Shown: in pieces, positions 48,049 to 61,895 of the stretch
Layout of the letters: every line of letters starts with the position of its first letter
Numbering within the stretch: the stretch's first letter is position 1
Source: Marthasterias glacialis
Lineage: Eukaryota > Echinodermata > Asteroidea > Forcipulatida > Asteriidae
Assembly: GCA_911728455.2 (NCBI GenBank)
Contig: OU452227.1
Location: 21,113,431 to 21,177,430, forward strand
DNA length: 64,000 bases
Direction of reading: 5' to 3'
The notes under the pieces: model-generated
What the model was told of the DNA's origin: nothing
Databases searched by the model: none
Seen by the model: the letters and a program-made list of their open reading frames with translations, nothing else
Position numbers and translations under genes: made by a program

Positions 48049-51000
48049 ATGTTTAACTTCGCGGCAGCAGTTTCTGAAAGAATCAGGTAAGACAAACGAT
48101 TCAAACCTTTTTGAAATTAACTATCTTTATTGAGAAACTAAATTTATGTCTTTATTGACAATTACAATCGTATGTATGTTTGTGTTTGTATAAGAAAGTG
48201 AGCAGGATTGTTCATATTTTACGTCAACTGAATTTGCGCGCTAGACCTAAGTCCTTGCCATGAAACTTTTGAAGATCTGTTTTGTAAGAAAGCACATTGG
48301 ATACTGTATAGATTTGAGATGAAAGTTTGAATTGGTTTGACATGCATGCATGCGACCTTAACAGCACATTGGTTTTGCTGTGAGCAAGGGGATTAATGAT
48401 GCGTTTCGATGCCTCAAAAACACCATTACTAAGCTTTATGCCACTCGGAATGATTAGTCTTTTGTATTTTAGCATTGATATAGCCTATTGCTTTTTGAAT
48501 TGACCTTGTTTCCACAAAATATCGGACACTGCCACGTGGGTCTGCAGAAACATTTGGCGGCTTTCCATCACAAGCAAATCCCGTAGCTAATATTTAGGAT
48601 GAACAACCATAGTTCGGTCATGTTTATTTTTTTTATCTTTTTTTTTTGTAAAAAAAGAAAATAAGTACTGGACTGGAACTCATATCTCCCGTCATGATTT
48701 TCCTCAGGGATGGGCAATGCTGTCATAGACGTTTTCATGGCAATTGGTTCAATGGTACTGATACGAAAAAGTTCACAACTATGTAAATCAGTATTTTTAC
48801 GTTTGGGAATCTCATCATGGAGAGTCCCCCTTTGTTTCTCGACGATTATAGAGAGTTTGTGCTTTCTACTCTTCGGACATAGTGTTGTGGACAAACAAAC
48901 GGACCACTACTAATATTTTCAGTACAAACGTACATCAGAGACGTCAGTATATTAAAGGTTTATCGATACTCTACAGAAATTTCAGGAGTACGAAGATACA
49001 ACCTTTCGTACCGGAGGCTGAGGATGGCGTCCCGGCCGAAGGGAGTGGGGATAAGATCCATGGATACCAACAAGGTACCTGGTCATCACCCTCCGGAAAA
49101 GATCGATGTATCAGCGTGGATTCTCTAGCGGGAGGAGGGGTCCACCAGCTGATGAGAGGTGGTGGCGGTACCAATGGGCCTGGTGCAAAATCTACCGGCC
49201 AAAAGACGTCTTTTTCCGAGACGGCGTCACCAGGTGATGGGGGAGATACCGCTGGAGATGAGCGGCACCTCAAACCACCGAAATTTCAAAGAAGGTGAGA
49301 AGAGAACTCAGTCTAGAAAGCCTCACAGTCTCTTTATATTATTGATAATGAAATTGAAATGAAGCAAATGATAATAAAATGCGAGGTAATAGCTCATTTC
49401 TAATGGGTTGTTTCGATAAAAAGGTAGTAATTGAAAAACAGGGCCTGCTTAAGTTTTTTCAAACAATAACTTACTGAATTTTTGTGAGGAATGTATTTTA
49501 ATAGTATAGAGTTGTTTTCAGTTTGGGTTAAATATGGTAAATACTTAAAAATCATTTCAGCAGTTGAACTTTTATATCTGAAACTATCACATAAACATTG
49601 GTTGTGATTTATTGAGTTAGGCTTCGTCATGTTTATTTGTTTATTTTTTATGATCTCGTGCTGCCACAGGTTGCGAAGACCATGGACCGCGAGACTGCGG
49701 GATCTGCTCTTGCCACGGCGTCGCCGGAAGGCAACGGCCGTCCTGCCCCCGGATAAATCACAAGGGTCCGCGGTGGATCGGCAGCCTGGGTCACTGGGTA
49801 GTAATTGCATCGGCGGTTACCAGAGTCACGGCGACGGGGCTCTGAAGCCACGGAGTGAGGTGAAGGTAGTCAAAGGAAAAAGTGAGCTTGCCAAAAATTC
49901 CAGTTATCTTTTTAATTGGTGGATTTCTGATTGCTGAATATTTTCCAGCTTTTAAATAACAATAATAGATTGAATTTAACTTTTTTTTGTTACAAGATTT
50001 ATTAGTTTGAGACTGTTTAAGTGCATTCCATTTAAGCTGAAACTTTTGGGCATGTTTATTTTATCAAATACAGTCATGTTGGTTTCAAAATTGTAGCAAT
50101 CATTTATCGAGTGTATTTCCTTTAAAATAACCATTATTCTGTAATTAACATTGTGCTCGGGTATACTTCATAATACTCTAATGTTCTTAGCAGAAAAAAA
50201 CTAACACTCAAACAAATGATTTTGTCTATGGTCCATTTTTCAGGATCACAGACGGTTCGAAATCGCTGTGATGAGGTCGTGACAAGTTCAAAGGTCACCC
50301 CTCACTTTGACCAATTTCAATTGCCTGGTGTGCCGCAGTTGAACCTCGACTCCATTTCTGAGTCAGATGAATCAGATAATGATGGGTCCGGCTTGACACT
50401 TGGACAAGAGTTCGAGTGTGCCATCGCTGGCTGTGGCGATCAGCCTCATGTAGCTGCGGGGAGGTACGACACTTCACCTCCCGCTACCTCCTTTGCTTCA
50501 TCGGTGAGACCAGGTGTAATGAAGACATCCTCTCATGCATCTTCACTGAAGAAGAAAAAAATCACAACAGCGAGCAATTCTTGCGACGATGGGCTTCTTG
50601 ATGCATCCCGGAAAGACGTTGCCCTCTCCCCACCATCAAAGAAAGAAGGAACAGTCAGTGACATCGCTTCAAGAGGTGATGCTCCAAGCTCCTCGGTCTA
50701 TCCTACAGAGTCAATAAGGCAAGGAGTGAAGACACAGGAGCAGAAACTACCCAAAGCTCCCAAACTGCTAAACAGGGAGAAAGAGGAGGCCATTTTCCGT
50801 GAGCACAGATTTGCTGTAAGTGTTGAGAGAAGAACTTCTTTACCAGATTATCTCAACTAAGAATTACTTCCAATCAATATCTATAAGATATAGATTATAA
50901 CAAAGATGCTAAATAAGTAAGTTATCAATAACAATAGCCTACTTATAGATTATGTGCTTGTAATAATAATAATCATCATCAATATTATCAATACAATATA

Positions 51001-54000
51001 GGAACATCAAATACATTTTTTTTATTAACTGTCAAAGTGCAATATTATTAGAAATCAGCGACACAGAAGTAAACAATAATATTATAAATGAATGAATTTG
51101 ATATTACATCTGCAGCTCGGCATGAATGTAGGTTTCATCTTTGAGAGTTTGGTCGGGTGCCAAGGCTACCCGGATTGCCGGTGGCTGGATGTCATGCGAA
51201 GTTGCATACTTCGCAAGGAAGAGTTACGTAGTCTGGTGCTTGATGGTAAACAAATCATGCCGTACACAAAGTACGAATTGGAGGTATGTAGGAAAAAAAA
51301 GACGGCCGAGTATTATTGCCCATGATTGCATTGTTTAATCTTGCAAATCACTGTTTTGAGACGAATTTGCTCCTGTGGCATGTACATATAATTTTGGTAA
51401 TAATTTTAATTTTACTTTGTTTTCGCTATATGTTAATTTCTGTAGTAACTTCTCTATGTTCTTTGTTCACACGTTAAAAAATAAAACTCTTTAGTGTATC
51501 CACTACCACTGTGTTATTGGTGCTGTTGTCCTAGCTTTGCCCAATAGTTTGTGAGGACCACATCATCATGTCACTTAGAAACGTATTATGATTATATAAA
51601 TGTATGTAATTATTATTATCATTTATCAGACCATCAACATGAATGCCATTCTTGCAATAGACAGAATCTATCAGCTGAATAAATTGGTCTACGAACATGT
51701 CAAGCAAAAGAACCACGGGTGAGTTAAATGACAAAAAAGTACCGTAGATTTATACTTCAACCATTATTCGTTTTCTTTAAATATTTGATTTCAAAGTATA
51801 TTGTTTTAATGGGCGTTTTTTTTTACCACAATGAGGAGAGGACTATAAAACAAGCGGGTAAGGTAACCAAGGCTCGATTTCCCAAAGTACTAAAATTCAT
51901 CCTAAGATGAGTTGTCAGAATTACCATAGTGTTTTGTGCTGTGACTTCACACTTTGCTTAGCAGTTAAGACTGGTTCACAGTTGAGTCAATCTTAGCTCT
52001 TTGTGAAATCGGCCCCAGGAAAAGGCAAAGCCAACAAAGTAGAAAGAAAACTAGAATAAAAAAAAGTTCAACTTAAAAAAAACACAAAAAAACCCCCAAA
52101 AAACCAAAACCGTTTACATTTCTGTTTGATTGTTATAGGGTAAGGAACATGAGGTTATTCGAACCTGTAGAGAAGTTGCTTTCTGATGAACCATCGGTGT
52201 CGGATGGGAATGGACGTCAGGCAGGTCAAGAAGGAGTACGGACTAATAGGCTCAGTCCTCAGCCACCATCAGAGGCTAAGACCGCTACGAGAACTGGGCA
52301 AGCGGCTCTACCAAAGACCGTGGTGACAGTTACCCAAGGAAAACTGAAGAAGGGTGTCGTAGTAACAGTTTCAAAAAGTGAAGATAACTTCTTGATTCCA
52401 CGGAAGGCTACTTTGGTGAAACGACAGAAAGAAAAGTTTATTCCCTCAATGAAAACTACTGCTAGGAAGCTGCCGAATTTAAAGCAGAAGGCTCAAGGAG
52501 GAAATCGTCACGTTTCTCGGTCGAAACCATCTCAGAGAATGAATGCTCAAAACTCAAACAGTGCAAGGGCACGGTGTCAAAATAACACCGCGGCTGCGAA
52601 CCAGAGGGAGGTAGCAACGACCAACAATGAACAGGAAGCCTTCTCAAATGTCCAGGCAAACCCACCTGTGTTGGAGAAGACGAGTCAACCAAAGAACTCA
52701 TCAAATACAGTACAAGCAGCCCCTACCGAATACCCCCGGTGCTCAAAAGCTACGTCTGCGGTGTTAGTATCTAAAGTGGGCGCAACACCTGCAACCAAGA
52801 AAAGTTCATCTACTAAGCCGACAGCGGGCACCACCATCCCAAAGATCGCTCCATCCTGCCTGAAAAAGCTGATGCCGAACATTCCACCGTATCCAAGTCT
52901 GGACCCTGCTGATTTGGAGCACGTCAATGACAAGGATGGAAACAAGGCAATTCTCGGGAGAGGCAACTTCGCTGAGGTCTTCTTGATGCGTCGTCTGAGT
53001 GACAACACCCTCGTCGCCCTTAAGAGACTCAAGAAGGACCAATTCCGGCTAACGGCTGACATTGACATGCTTCAGGAGGTCACGGCTCTCCAAGCCGTAC
53101 GGCACAGTTCCTACTTCCCGAAACTGTACGGCGTGGTCGACTTCAGGTCCTACGCCCAGGAGCTCCTTGGCGACGGGAGTGAGAACTCCGCGAGGACCTT
53201 CACCAAGGCGAGGTTTGACCTCTCCCTCCTCTGCCGGGGGGAGTGGCTCCACGTCTGCCGTGATATCACCAAAGCGATGATGGATCTGCACCGTGTCGGC
53301 TGGCTCCATAACGATCTTCACACTGGAAATGCCATGGTGTGCAGGAACCCACCGGGAACAAAGTTCAAGTGGATGGGGAAGATGATTGATCTGGGATGTG
53401 CACAGAGCATCTACAGTTTAGCCCCACCCTTGACGCTTACAAAAGAACAGAAGCAGTCGTTCTACCAGCATGCCATTCAGGTGATGAACATAACAAAAAA
53501 CACAGGAAGAAAAGTTCACTTTCTCTATTTTCACAATTTTACTTTATAAAGGTTCAGTTTAAAGTTTGAAAGAAACCCTTTGAATTATCACAAAATATCT
53601 ATAGCCATTCTGCAGTCAACAAAAATACACGTTTGTATCATTTTAAAATATAATCTTGAATGCATATCTTGAAGGCAATTAATTAATCTTATTCGAAGCA
53701 GCATCTATTTAAAAACATTGTACAGAAAGTTGAACCATCTATTTTAATACTGAAGGCATCCACAAACTTGACCTTACACTGGTACTCTGATTGTTTTTGC
53801 ACAGGTTGCTCCAGAGGTAGTCGAAGGCGTGACCGGCTACACCGTCCAGTCAGATATCTACAGCCTCGGACGGTTGTTCCTTACCGTGGCGCACGACGCG
53901 AGCTGCCTGTCATCCCTTCGACTGCTGGGCCTGTCTTGCATGAAGCGAGACCCAAAATTGAGGCCCAAGCTGAAGACGGTATACAAGAAGCTAAATGCTA

Positions 54001-54047
54001 TCTGTTCTAAGACTAAGACGGCCAGTAACGAACAGCCACTGTCTTAG
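48049..54047 (+). CDS. Large protein with disordered N-terminus and C-terminal non-RD protein kinase domain (8 exons, about 990 aa)
   Basis: Proposed exons: 48049-48086, 48986-49294, 49670-49881, 50244-50815, 51116-51283, 51630-51718, 52139-53480, 53805-54047 (TAG). Phases agree throughout. The kinase domain is at about residues 730-985: glycine loop LGRGNFAEV (about 735-743), VALK lysine 758, helix-C Glu 776, catalytic loop HNDLHTGNAM with Asp855 and Asn860, DLG metal-binding Asp880, APE at 912-914 and DIYSLGRLF. The HRD arginine is Asn, so activation-loop control should differ from RD kinases. The N-terminal part is Ser/Lys/Pro rich, with a basic RRRRK cluster (132-136), possibly nuclear targeting, and an acidic serine stretch (222-234). 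Residues 378-463 form a hydrophobic, probably folded segment that I do not recognise. I cannot assign a known kinase family. The first exon and the exon 3 donor (49882) are the weakest calls; an in-frame ATG at 48882 is an alternative start. Confidence 0.8.
51869..52019. mobile_element. MITE, family 1, in kinase intron 6
   Basis: Interior matches 787-943 (tcacactttgcttagcagttaagactggttc). Ends aaggctcgatttcccaaag and ctttgtgaaatcggccccag. Lies about 120 bases before the kinase-encoding exon 7. Confidence 0.8.
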
Positions 54048-54057
54048 GTCACTCTGT

Positions 54058-54063
54058 ATTAAA
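54058..54063 (+). terminator. Candidate poly(A) signal of the kinase gene
   Basis: ATTAAA begins 11 bases after the TAG stop. Canonical AATAAA hexamers also occur near 54902 and 54949, so a longer 3' UTR is equally possible. Confidence 0.25.
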
Positions 54064-57000
54064 AGATAAAGTGTTAAAACATGCTAATTAAAAGCTAGAA
54101 TCAAGTCCAGATACAGCATGAAGTTTTAGAAAACAATTCAGAAGTTGTAGTATCCCAAAAATGTCATATTGACTTTTACTCTTTCCAATATAGTTTAAGA
54201 AAGGGTGCCCTCTACATTAGCCTTTTTGAGGTATGGTGGATACTTTACGAGTGCACTGTTTGGTTTGGGGGGTATACAGATACAAATTGGCACAAAACAA
54301 GTAGTGTCATATTATAGTAGTATATCCACCACAATCTCAAAATGGCTAATGAGGGTGCATATTCTGAAATTTCCCAGTGAAAAGTGCATAAACAATTCAT
54401 TATACTGACCTATTATATTATTATTATTTTGATTCCCTTTTGCAAAAACATATTTCTGAAACAATGCAGACACTTGGAAAGAATGTTCTTTTTGACAAAT
54501 CCAAAATGAAAATTAGTGAAGATGATACTCGCAAATTATTAGTGACGTTTCACTGCTAAGCTAGGAGCTTCTTCAGATGAACTTCTTCAAACAATGCAGA
54601 CACTTTTTTGATCTAAGTTTTGGGAAGGGTGCCCTTAAGGAAAGGAAATCTGTTCCTAAATTTCCAAGTGAAAAGTGAAGTGATTGCAGATAGTTTGAAT
54701 TCCCTTCTGAGGCAGGCTCTAATCTGTTTCAGCATTACTGCAATAGCAAAAAGTAGAGTCATAAACTCAATCCATAACTACAGCCAAAGATACTAAATTT
54801 GGATACGTTCGACAATTTAATCTCGACTCTTCATGGCAGAGATATTTGTTGGGTCCTATCTTTTTTTTATCAGCTGTATTATCATAACTGTTAAAATGTG
54901 CAATAAATTACAACTGACGTGTAGGCTGATAACGAGGTGAAAAACGATAAATAAAGTAGAAAAGTAAGAAAATAATGTTCGGTTTTCATTGTCGAATTCT
55001 TTTTCAAATTAAAACAATCAGTAATAAGAGATGAGCCCAATTTAAAGGCAATGGTACTGTATTACAAAACTGTAACTTTACATAAAATCGCATATCATTG
55101 ACTCAATCCACAATGAAGCCCCCCTCAAAAAAACAAAAACAAAACAAAAATACAACGAGAAAAAGAAGGAATCTCCATCCTTTAAAAATGAGTGTCATTA
55201 AAATTCATGATGTTACATTATCGCCCACCAGGGTGAGTGAGATTCATCCAGAGGAAAGTTGTTACAATGTGACTTAAGGAGACGACTATAATACATCATA
55301 CCCGATGTACACGCATCCTAGCTTATCGAGGGAGCGGGACGCTTGCGTACAGGATGTAAATGATTGAACACATAACACGTTGCTGTCTCGCTTGGGCTTC
55401 TCACATCAATACACATCACTTCCCCTGCGGCAGTTCATGTGGACGAGGTGACAAACTATGCATCCCAAAGCGAGAATAAATAATACAAACTATATTGGCT
55501 TTAAGTATCATTTACAAGGCAGATTTAAACTGTCTTCAACGGGCCGTCGAACTTCGAATTGTACACGGTTTACCAAACAGGCCTCTGCACGACGTACAGA
55601 AGTGGGTGGAGAACTGGGGGGGGGGTTCGGATGGGGGTAAATAATGGAGATTCGGGGATTAAACCACCTTTCATTTCTCAGACTGCAATGGATCATCCCC
55701 AGAATTTCACATGAATACTGTGATATGGGTATAGAAAGACAACACCAACACTTTGTACGCAGGTTTTACTCCAATCTCTTGGAAACCTTGTCTTTGGCCT
55801 GCACTCGCAGGTGTGTGCATTTTTAACAAGATCTGCGACGATGCCGTTGGCTTTGCATCAGTTTTAAAAGCACTCGTTGCTGCAGAAACACTCTCAATAC
55901 CTATAATCCCCGATATGGGTTTACGGCTCTACACGTAACACTAATGTAACATTAAGCAATTAGTATGTTTTGAAGTAATTTTTGAGGTGTTTTATTTTTA
56001 GAAGACCCTTTGACCCTTGCACAATTCCACAAACTCCATTGTTATACCCCAAAATGTGTAGGGCAAAGGAGTTTTGACAACGACTTTGTTGTCCTTGCCG
56101 GGAGCTGTATTTCTGAAGTATCATCTTACTATTTGCTCAATCTTTATGGTACAAAACAACATTAACATAACAGAGTTGCAGGGACTCAAGAAAATACCAT
56201 TGCCTGGTAACAGGAGTCAATGTGTTGCTTTGCTTGTTTCTTGACAATAAAAGTTATAAACGATTTCAAAATAGATGGACAAGATTTAAGGTAAAGTTTT
56301 CACTCGATTCTACCTGCTGTTGATATTTAAGTTCAGGAAAAAACTGTTGGATTTTCCACTGCGTTTCCAAGTAGTCTTTGTATACAAAAAGAGTGACCTT
56401 GTACATTCCAGGGCCTTTCTGGCAGGCAAGATACTACACTGGTCATGTGGAAAACTTTACACTTTGTGTCATATAAATTCCAACGTAAATTCAGGGGTTG
56501 TAAACAGCTGAACAAATTTTAACATGTGCCCCCTTTCTTCATATCAAACGTTGATAAAAATCAGACAGTGCAATCTCCAGAAAATGTAAGATTTGATGTT
56601 ATCTTCCATTGGGCTGTGTACAAATCGTGTCTGCAGGAAGTCCAGGCTCTGTTGCTCTTTTGTAAACATGTGATGTCACAGATTACATGGTCTATACGGC
56701 ATTCCATTATTAAGTCCAAGCAGTTGCGGATCACCTACAGCCACAGTAGCAAAAACAAGCGAGCATTATAATGTCATGGCAACGACAAAGACGTTGATGG
56801 AAACAGAACAAAAAAAATCACCTAATCACCACCAGTAACAAGAAAAAACGGAAATGATACCAATAAATGAGGAAAGATAAAAAAATATTATTGAACAAGT
56901 TCAACCAAAGCTTTTTGAAATTTGAATCTCAGTTAACCAGATCTAGGGAAACCGTCACTATTGTGTCAAATCTCGAATTCACTCATTGTACCGTTAATCA

Positions 57001-57628
57001 TCTCTATACTCAGTTGTAAAAGTGTAGACGATATGACTTTCGTTCACGGAGGAAAAAAATAGAGGAAATAGGGAAGAATAATGAATAGACCCTTATCATG
57101 GTGCGACCATCTTGATTTTCTCCCATTCTAACCAATGTAACCAAACCGAGGCTGGAAGGGCAAATAGTCTGGTTTCTTTTAGTACAATGAATATGATCAT
57201 CTATTACTGTCTATTGGATACAGAGAACATGACCAAGATGGCGGCAGCATGATAAAGGCCTATTATCGAGCGACTCTGTCCCTGTGAGCCATTCCTCGAT
57301 TTGATTTTGTTTGTTGAAACCTTGAGGGTCAATTCAACAAGACCAACCAATTTGAACTATGGCATACAACATTTTGTTTGCTTTTAGACCAGTGACTCAG
57401 ACCCGGTTGTAATGCACCCATTGTTATCTCGTCATGAACCCTATATCTGAACACATTATACCGAGAGGGTTAAGTACATCAACAAACATATTCAGGTCGT
57501 CCTTGCATCGAGGAGATGTTGTCTTCTTCTGTACCAGCTCTGTATGGTGTGAAGGAGCGTTATCTCAACGCGTTATACATTGCATAATAAGTTTGCTTAG
57601 TTGGCGCTTTTAGACATTTTTCCCATCA
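54064..57628. other. No gene seen after the kinase gene
   Basis: AT-rich. Repeated words occur at 54205-54260 and 54590-54680 (gggtgccct, cccagtgaaaagtg / ccaagtgaaaagtg), a weak local duplication about 420 bases apart. Reading frames here show no domain. Confidence 0.5.
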
Positions 57629-57824
57629 GGGCCCAATTTCATAGAGCTGCTTAGGACAGAAAATAGTGCTTAAAATTATCTGCTAAGCAAAAATAAGCAG
57701 GATACCAGTCGCAGATTGTACATGTGACATGCTATTTTGGCTGATAACCTTATTCTGGTAAGCATAATTTTATTTGTGCTAAGTTACTTTTTGTGCTTCA
57801 GCAGCTCTATGAAATGAGGCCCTG
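57629..57824. mobile_element. MITE, family 3
   Basis: Ends gggcccaatttcatagagctgctta and agcagctctatgaaatgaggccc. Interior shared with 41206-41395 (ataagcaggataccagtcgcagattg). Confidence 0.8.
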
Positions 57825-58992
57825 CAGATGAGCCGTCATTTTTCTTCTGAAAAAAAAGTTGTATTTGAATGCGACCTTACTTTATTCTTTATCCAAGAGA
57901 AAACAACAGCTAAACATGAACATGAAATACACACAGAGAATTTCAAACAGAATTTTGTCTGAACTACTCGCTCAATAACCGCAGTGATGTGGATATTTTT
58001 TATGGGTCTTTGGGCTAGGGGGAGGATCCAGAGGGTCAGTTGCCGGAGGTGCGTGGGGGTATGCTACTGATCAATATCATCCATAAGCAAGCGCGTTGGA
58101 CTCCCATTTCCGTGGAGAGGGGCGCCCCTAGGTCAGACAGTGTTTAGTTTGGGGAGGATGAATTGAATTTAAATCTTCTAGGCCTATATCTTTTTCAAAA
58201 TATATCTGTTGGGAAAACTATAAATTGAAAAAGTTTTTTTTAACGGTTAAGTGACATGTCACGGTACAGTAGTTGTAAATTGATATTTAAGAATGCCTTG
58301 TATAAGACAAATAGTCAAAACTACAGGAGTCAGACACAGTTTGTTGCTTGAATTAGTAACAGCTTAATTGAACTTAGAGTTTAGAAAGATTTGTAATAAT
58401 TGTAAATGACAGCCATTTGCTGCATCTTTAAATTAAAGATTTACGCCTCGGGCTCTATTGTCTGTACGCAGACATCATCCTAAGTGTTCCCCGCCCAACA
58501 GTACTGCCATTACTAACAGTATACTGAAGACGTTCTTAGTATACCCAGAAATAATAATCGCTGGCAGTCGGTGAGTTTTTGAGCTGCAGGTACCACACCG
58601 GAATTTGTCTTCCTATTGTTCATTTCCCGGCCCTACTGAGTCGGGTGCTTTTTTGCTCCCATGCTGTCCACGTCATGTCAAGCATTTTGTAAACACATGC
58701 AAGGTCTTTGTATATTGTGTAGTTCAAAAGTGCTTGTCATGTTGTACTACAATGCTCAGTTAACTATGTTGAGTCTTGTAGATACGCATGTACTCGTGTC
58801 AACATTCCGTTTTATAAGATATGTTATGAATAGGCATGGTCTCTCCCTTAATTGCTTAAGTTATTCAGTTAGGCGAAGCTACCAGTATATCTTATACACG
58901 ACGTGATGATAATTGATAATTCCTCAAAGAAGAATTGTTAAGTGCAGGAACACGCTGACATCAGAGAGATATTATAATTGTGCTCTATTCAC
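57825..58992. other. No gene seen
   Basis: Mixed composition with short frames only. A short frame at 58661-58906 has no recognisable similarity. Confidence 0.45.
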
Positions 58993-59217
58993 AGGGAATG
59001 AAATCAACGATTGCCAATGCAGAGTCGGAATTTATGATGCGAGAAAAGACCGCAACGGATCGGGGGCCGAGGTAGCGTGTTCGGCGAACGGTGGCAGAGG
59101 GTCGGACTCCGTTATTTCTCTAGGGGCAGGGTTTGCTGTGGCAGGTCTACCGCCATTGGAGGACCGTAAGCTGTTTCGGAGACCCTACGAGTGCAGGTTT
59201 ATTGCTCCACAATACAG
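58993..59217 (+). other. Candidate coding exon of an unidentified gene
   Basis: A GC-richer block in AT-rich surroundings is open in one frame between a plausible acceptor (ttcacag before GGAATGAAATC) and a donor (ACAG before GTTAGT). The encoded stretch contains NDCQCRVGIYDARKDRNG, then a Gly/Ser-rich part, then RRPYECRFIAPQYR. No homology is recognised and no partner exon was found. It may be chance. Confidence 0.25.
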
Positions 59218-59849
59218 GTTAGTACATCAAAGTATGACGATTAGGACATGCCCCTTTTAGTCGGTTGCTCTCAGGGCATGCTGATCGGGGGCAAGGCCCG
59301 AAGGGTGTGTCAGTTGCAGTGTTGCCGATTCTTTTGTTTTAAGCCCTACATACGAAGTGTGGACCTGATAACAAAAGATGTCCAAACTGTGTAGGATCTT
59401 GAAACACTGTGTGGACTAATTACACACGTCCACACAGTGTTTTCACGAATTAGATATACTTGTTTTACTAAAAAAAGAATAGAAGCAGTTTCGGTACAGC
59501 ACCGAATAGCTCAAAACCGAGTATTATATTAAAGGGATCGGGTGTCCGGACACCAGCTCTCAAAACACTCTCGAATAGAAATGGCGGCGATTTTAAAGAT
59601 TTCTTGTTCTTAACTGCACGATGACAAAGGAATGTCCACACAGTGTACGTCACGAAGGACGGTGTGGGCATGTTTGACCATATGCTCCGAGGACATTTTT
59701 CAATAGGGACAATAGGTCCTCACTAGTCAGTTCTTTGTTTTCATGGGTCCTCGGACGCCATTTGTGTACAAAACCAATGGGGATTGCTTCAGTACAGGAA
59801 CAATAGAATTAACAATAGAAGTCCTCGGACATAATGGTGATTCACGACT

Positions 59850-59872
59850 GTGTGTTTGTGTGTGTGTGTGTG
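59850..59872 (+). repeat. TG microsatellite
   Basis: About nine TG units followed by a T run. Confidence 0.85.
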
Positions 59873-60639
59873 TTTTTTTATTTCAATGTTACCGTATTAA
59901 ATGTTTTTTTCTATGTCACATGTATGTAAACGAACAGCTTACTATACTTGGTGCAATTCCAGCAAACCAAGTTGTTTGAATGTGAATTGTTTTTTTCTAC
60001 CGTGCTTCACACTATACTGGTACACGTTTCCCTTTTTGGGAGGCAACCTATAAGTGTTCCGACGTTCTGCCAAAAAGGAATTACCACTTCCTTTTAAACC
60101 AATCAAACTTAAAAATATTTCTGTAACCAATTAATTGGCTAAACAAATTAAAGGAGGGTTTTCACAGAAAAGTGAAAATGTAACCTCTTCAAGATGCTAT
60201 ACAGTAAACCAGCCTTCATCACTTTTCTTGTGTGTTACGGGGGAAAAACCCCCAAACTGGCAATTTTAATATAAAAATACAATGAAGTGTGTATTTTCTA
60301 ATCTTAAAGCTATACTCATCATTAAGTATTGATGGTGAACAAATAAATAAAAATAGGTCAAATAATTCTGTCACACATCTCTGTCACTAGTGTGTCTCAA
60401 CTTGCCAGACCAGGCAAAGCAGGTCGATATCTAAGGAAAAATACAAACAATGTATAAAAAACATGAATAACAAAACATGAAACTTACCTTTATATACATG
60501 TACATGTACATCTCTAGTACATTCTGTGCCACTATTTAGGTTTATTGGTCGGTGTTTACAGAGACGCTCGAAGATTATAGAAAAGAAAAAAATAAACAAA
60601 ATATAAAAAGATGGAGTGAACTAAAAATGTGTGCTTGAA

Positions 60640-60730
60640 AACAAACAAAAACTAACAAACAAACAAACAAGCAATCCAACAAACCAAAAACGACCTGAAT
60701 AAACAACCCAGCAAACAAACAAACAAAACG
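60640..60730 (+). repeat. AAAC microsatellite, interrupted
   Basis: Runs of aaac/aaca repeats broken by caatcc, cgacctgaat and acccagc segments. Confidence 0.8.
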
Positions 60731-61727
60731 AAAAAGCCTTTTAAATTTAAAACTGAGGAGTACAATGGGGAAAACAAACTGAACACACGCCATTGTGGAT
60801 TCCAAAGATTTCCGATCCTGAAAGGTTTAATCTCTTATTAACCTTTTATTCTTAATTGGCCCTTTTTGAAAATGTTATTTAGTCTAGTCTTCCATGCAAT
60901 TTACCGGTTTTTTTTAGTCTGCTTTCCTTCATTGTTTTGTGGCGTATACAGGTAAATAATTATTGGCTCGATGTACACATTGAGATGCAATTCAATCTGC
61001 TGATGGTGATGTCTTGTTAAGTTCGAAATAAATAAACCATTGACCATCATTCATCATCAATAAGAACAACAACTAACATCCATTCACTTGAACAGAACCC
61101 CCCCCCCCAAAAAAAAAAAAAAAAAAAATAATAATAATAAAAAAAAAATAATAAGGTAAACATCTCACTTTAATGCTCCAGGATTGAACTGAGCGCGTGC
61201 TTCCAAATAAAGACAATCTTGTCTATGTATAGGGTTTCATTGTCAGTTTAAACATTACTCCTCGCTTCCTACCGGATCTTGCCACGAATAGGCCAACATA
61301 ATGACATTACAGCCCTCTTTTTTTATTTATTACTTCCCCCCTTGCCTATTATTCGGACTCACTCTTCAATCATATCAAATTTATTTGGCTGTGATTCAAT
61401 TTGTTTGCCCGTGACCCCGTGTGGATTCAATGCTTGGATGGTACAGCAGGTCCGGTAGGGAATATAATTTGTCGTTATGTAATTACATTTTTGTTGTCTA
61501 GTAATTGTCCGTGCGTTTTGATTATAACATATGAGAGAAGAGGGTGCCGCATATAGTCAAATAGAGGTTGTCACGTGATTACACTGTGGAGAGTGACCCT
61601 CTATAATGGAAAATGGAAGACTGCAGGCATGCGTGATGGGCACGTTTTGTTCTGTGCACTTTCATGCGACATTTCAATTTTAAGTATCTTCATGAAAAAT
61701 GTATTGAGCTGAATCGAAAAGAACGCG

Positions 61728-61895
61728 CATGGCCCCAAACAGTTTTATAAAGCTATTGCTTAACAACATTGATTTCTAAGCAAAAGTGAGCAGGGACACC
61801 AGTCACAAATAGATTACATTACACGACATTTTGGATGGCAACCTGTTTATGCTAAGCAGATTTTCGAGCTGTACAGCTTTGTGAAGTGATGCCAT
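61728..61895. mobile_element. MITE, family 3, diverged
   Basis: Weaker copy: gccccaaacagttttataaagc at the left, caccagtcacaaatagatt inside, and gctgtacagctttgtgaag at the right. Confidence 0.5.

Noticed and set aside
52685-53068. Antisense frames over the kinase exon
   Set aside because: Shadow frames of a GC-rich coding exon.
48049-54047. Haspin kinase
   Set aside because: The general plan (long N-terminus, C-terminal kinase) fits, but the DLG and APE motifs and catalytic loop do not; haspin has DYT in place of DFG and lacks APE.
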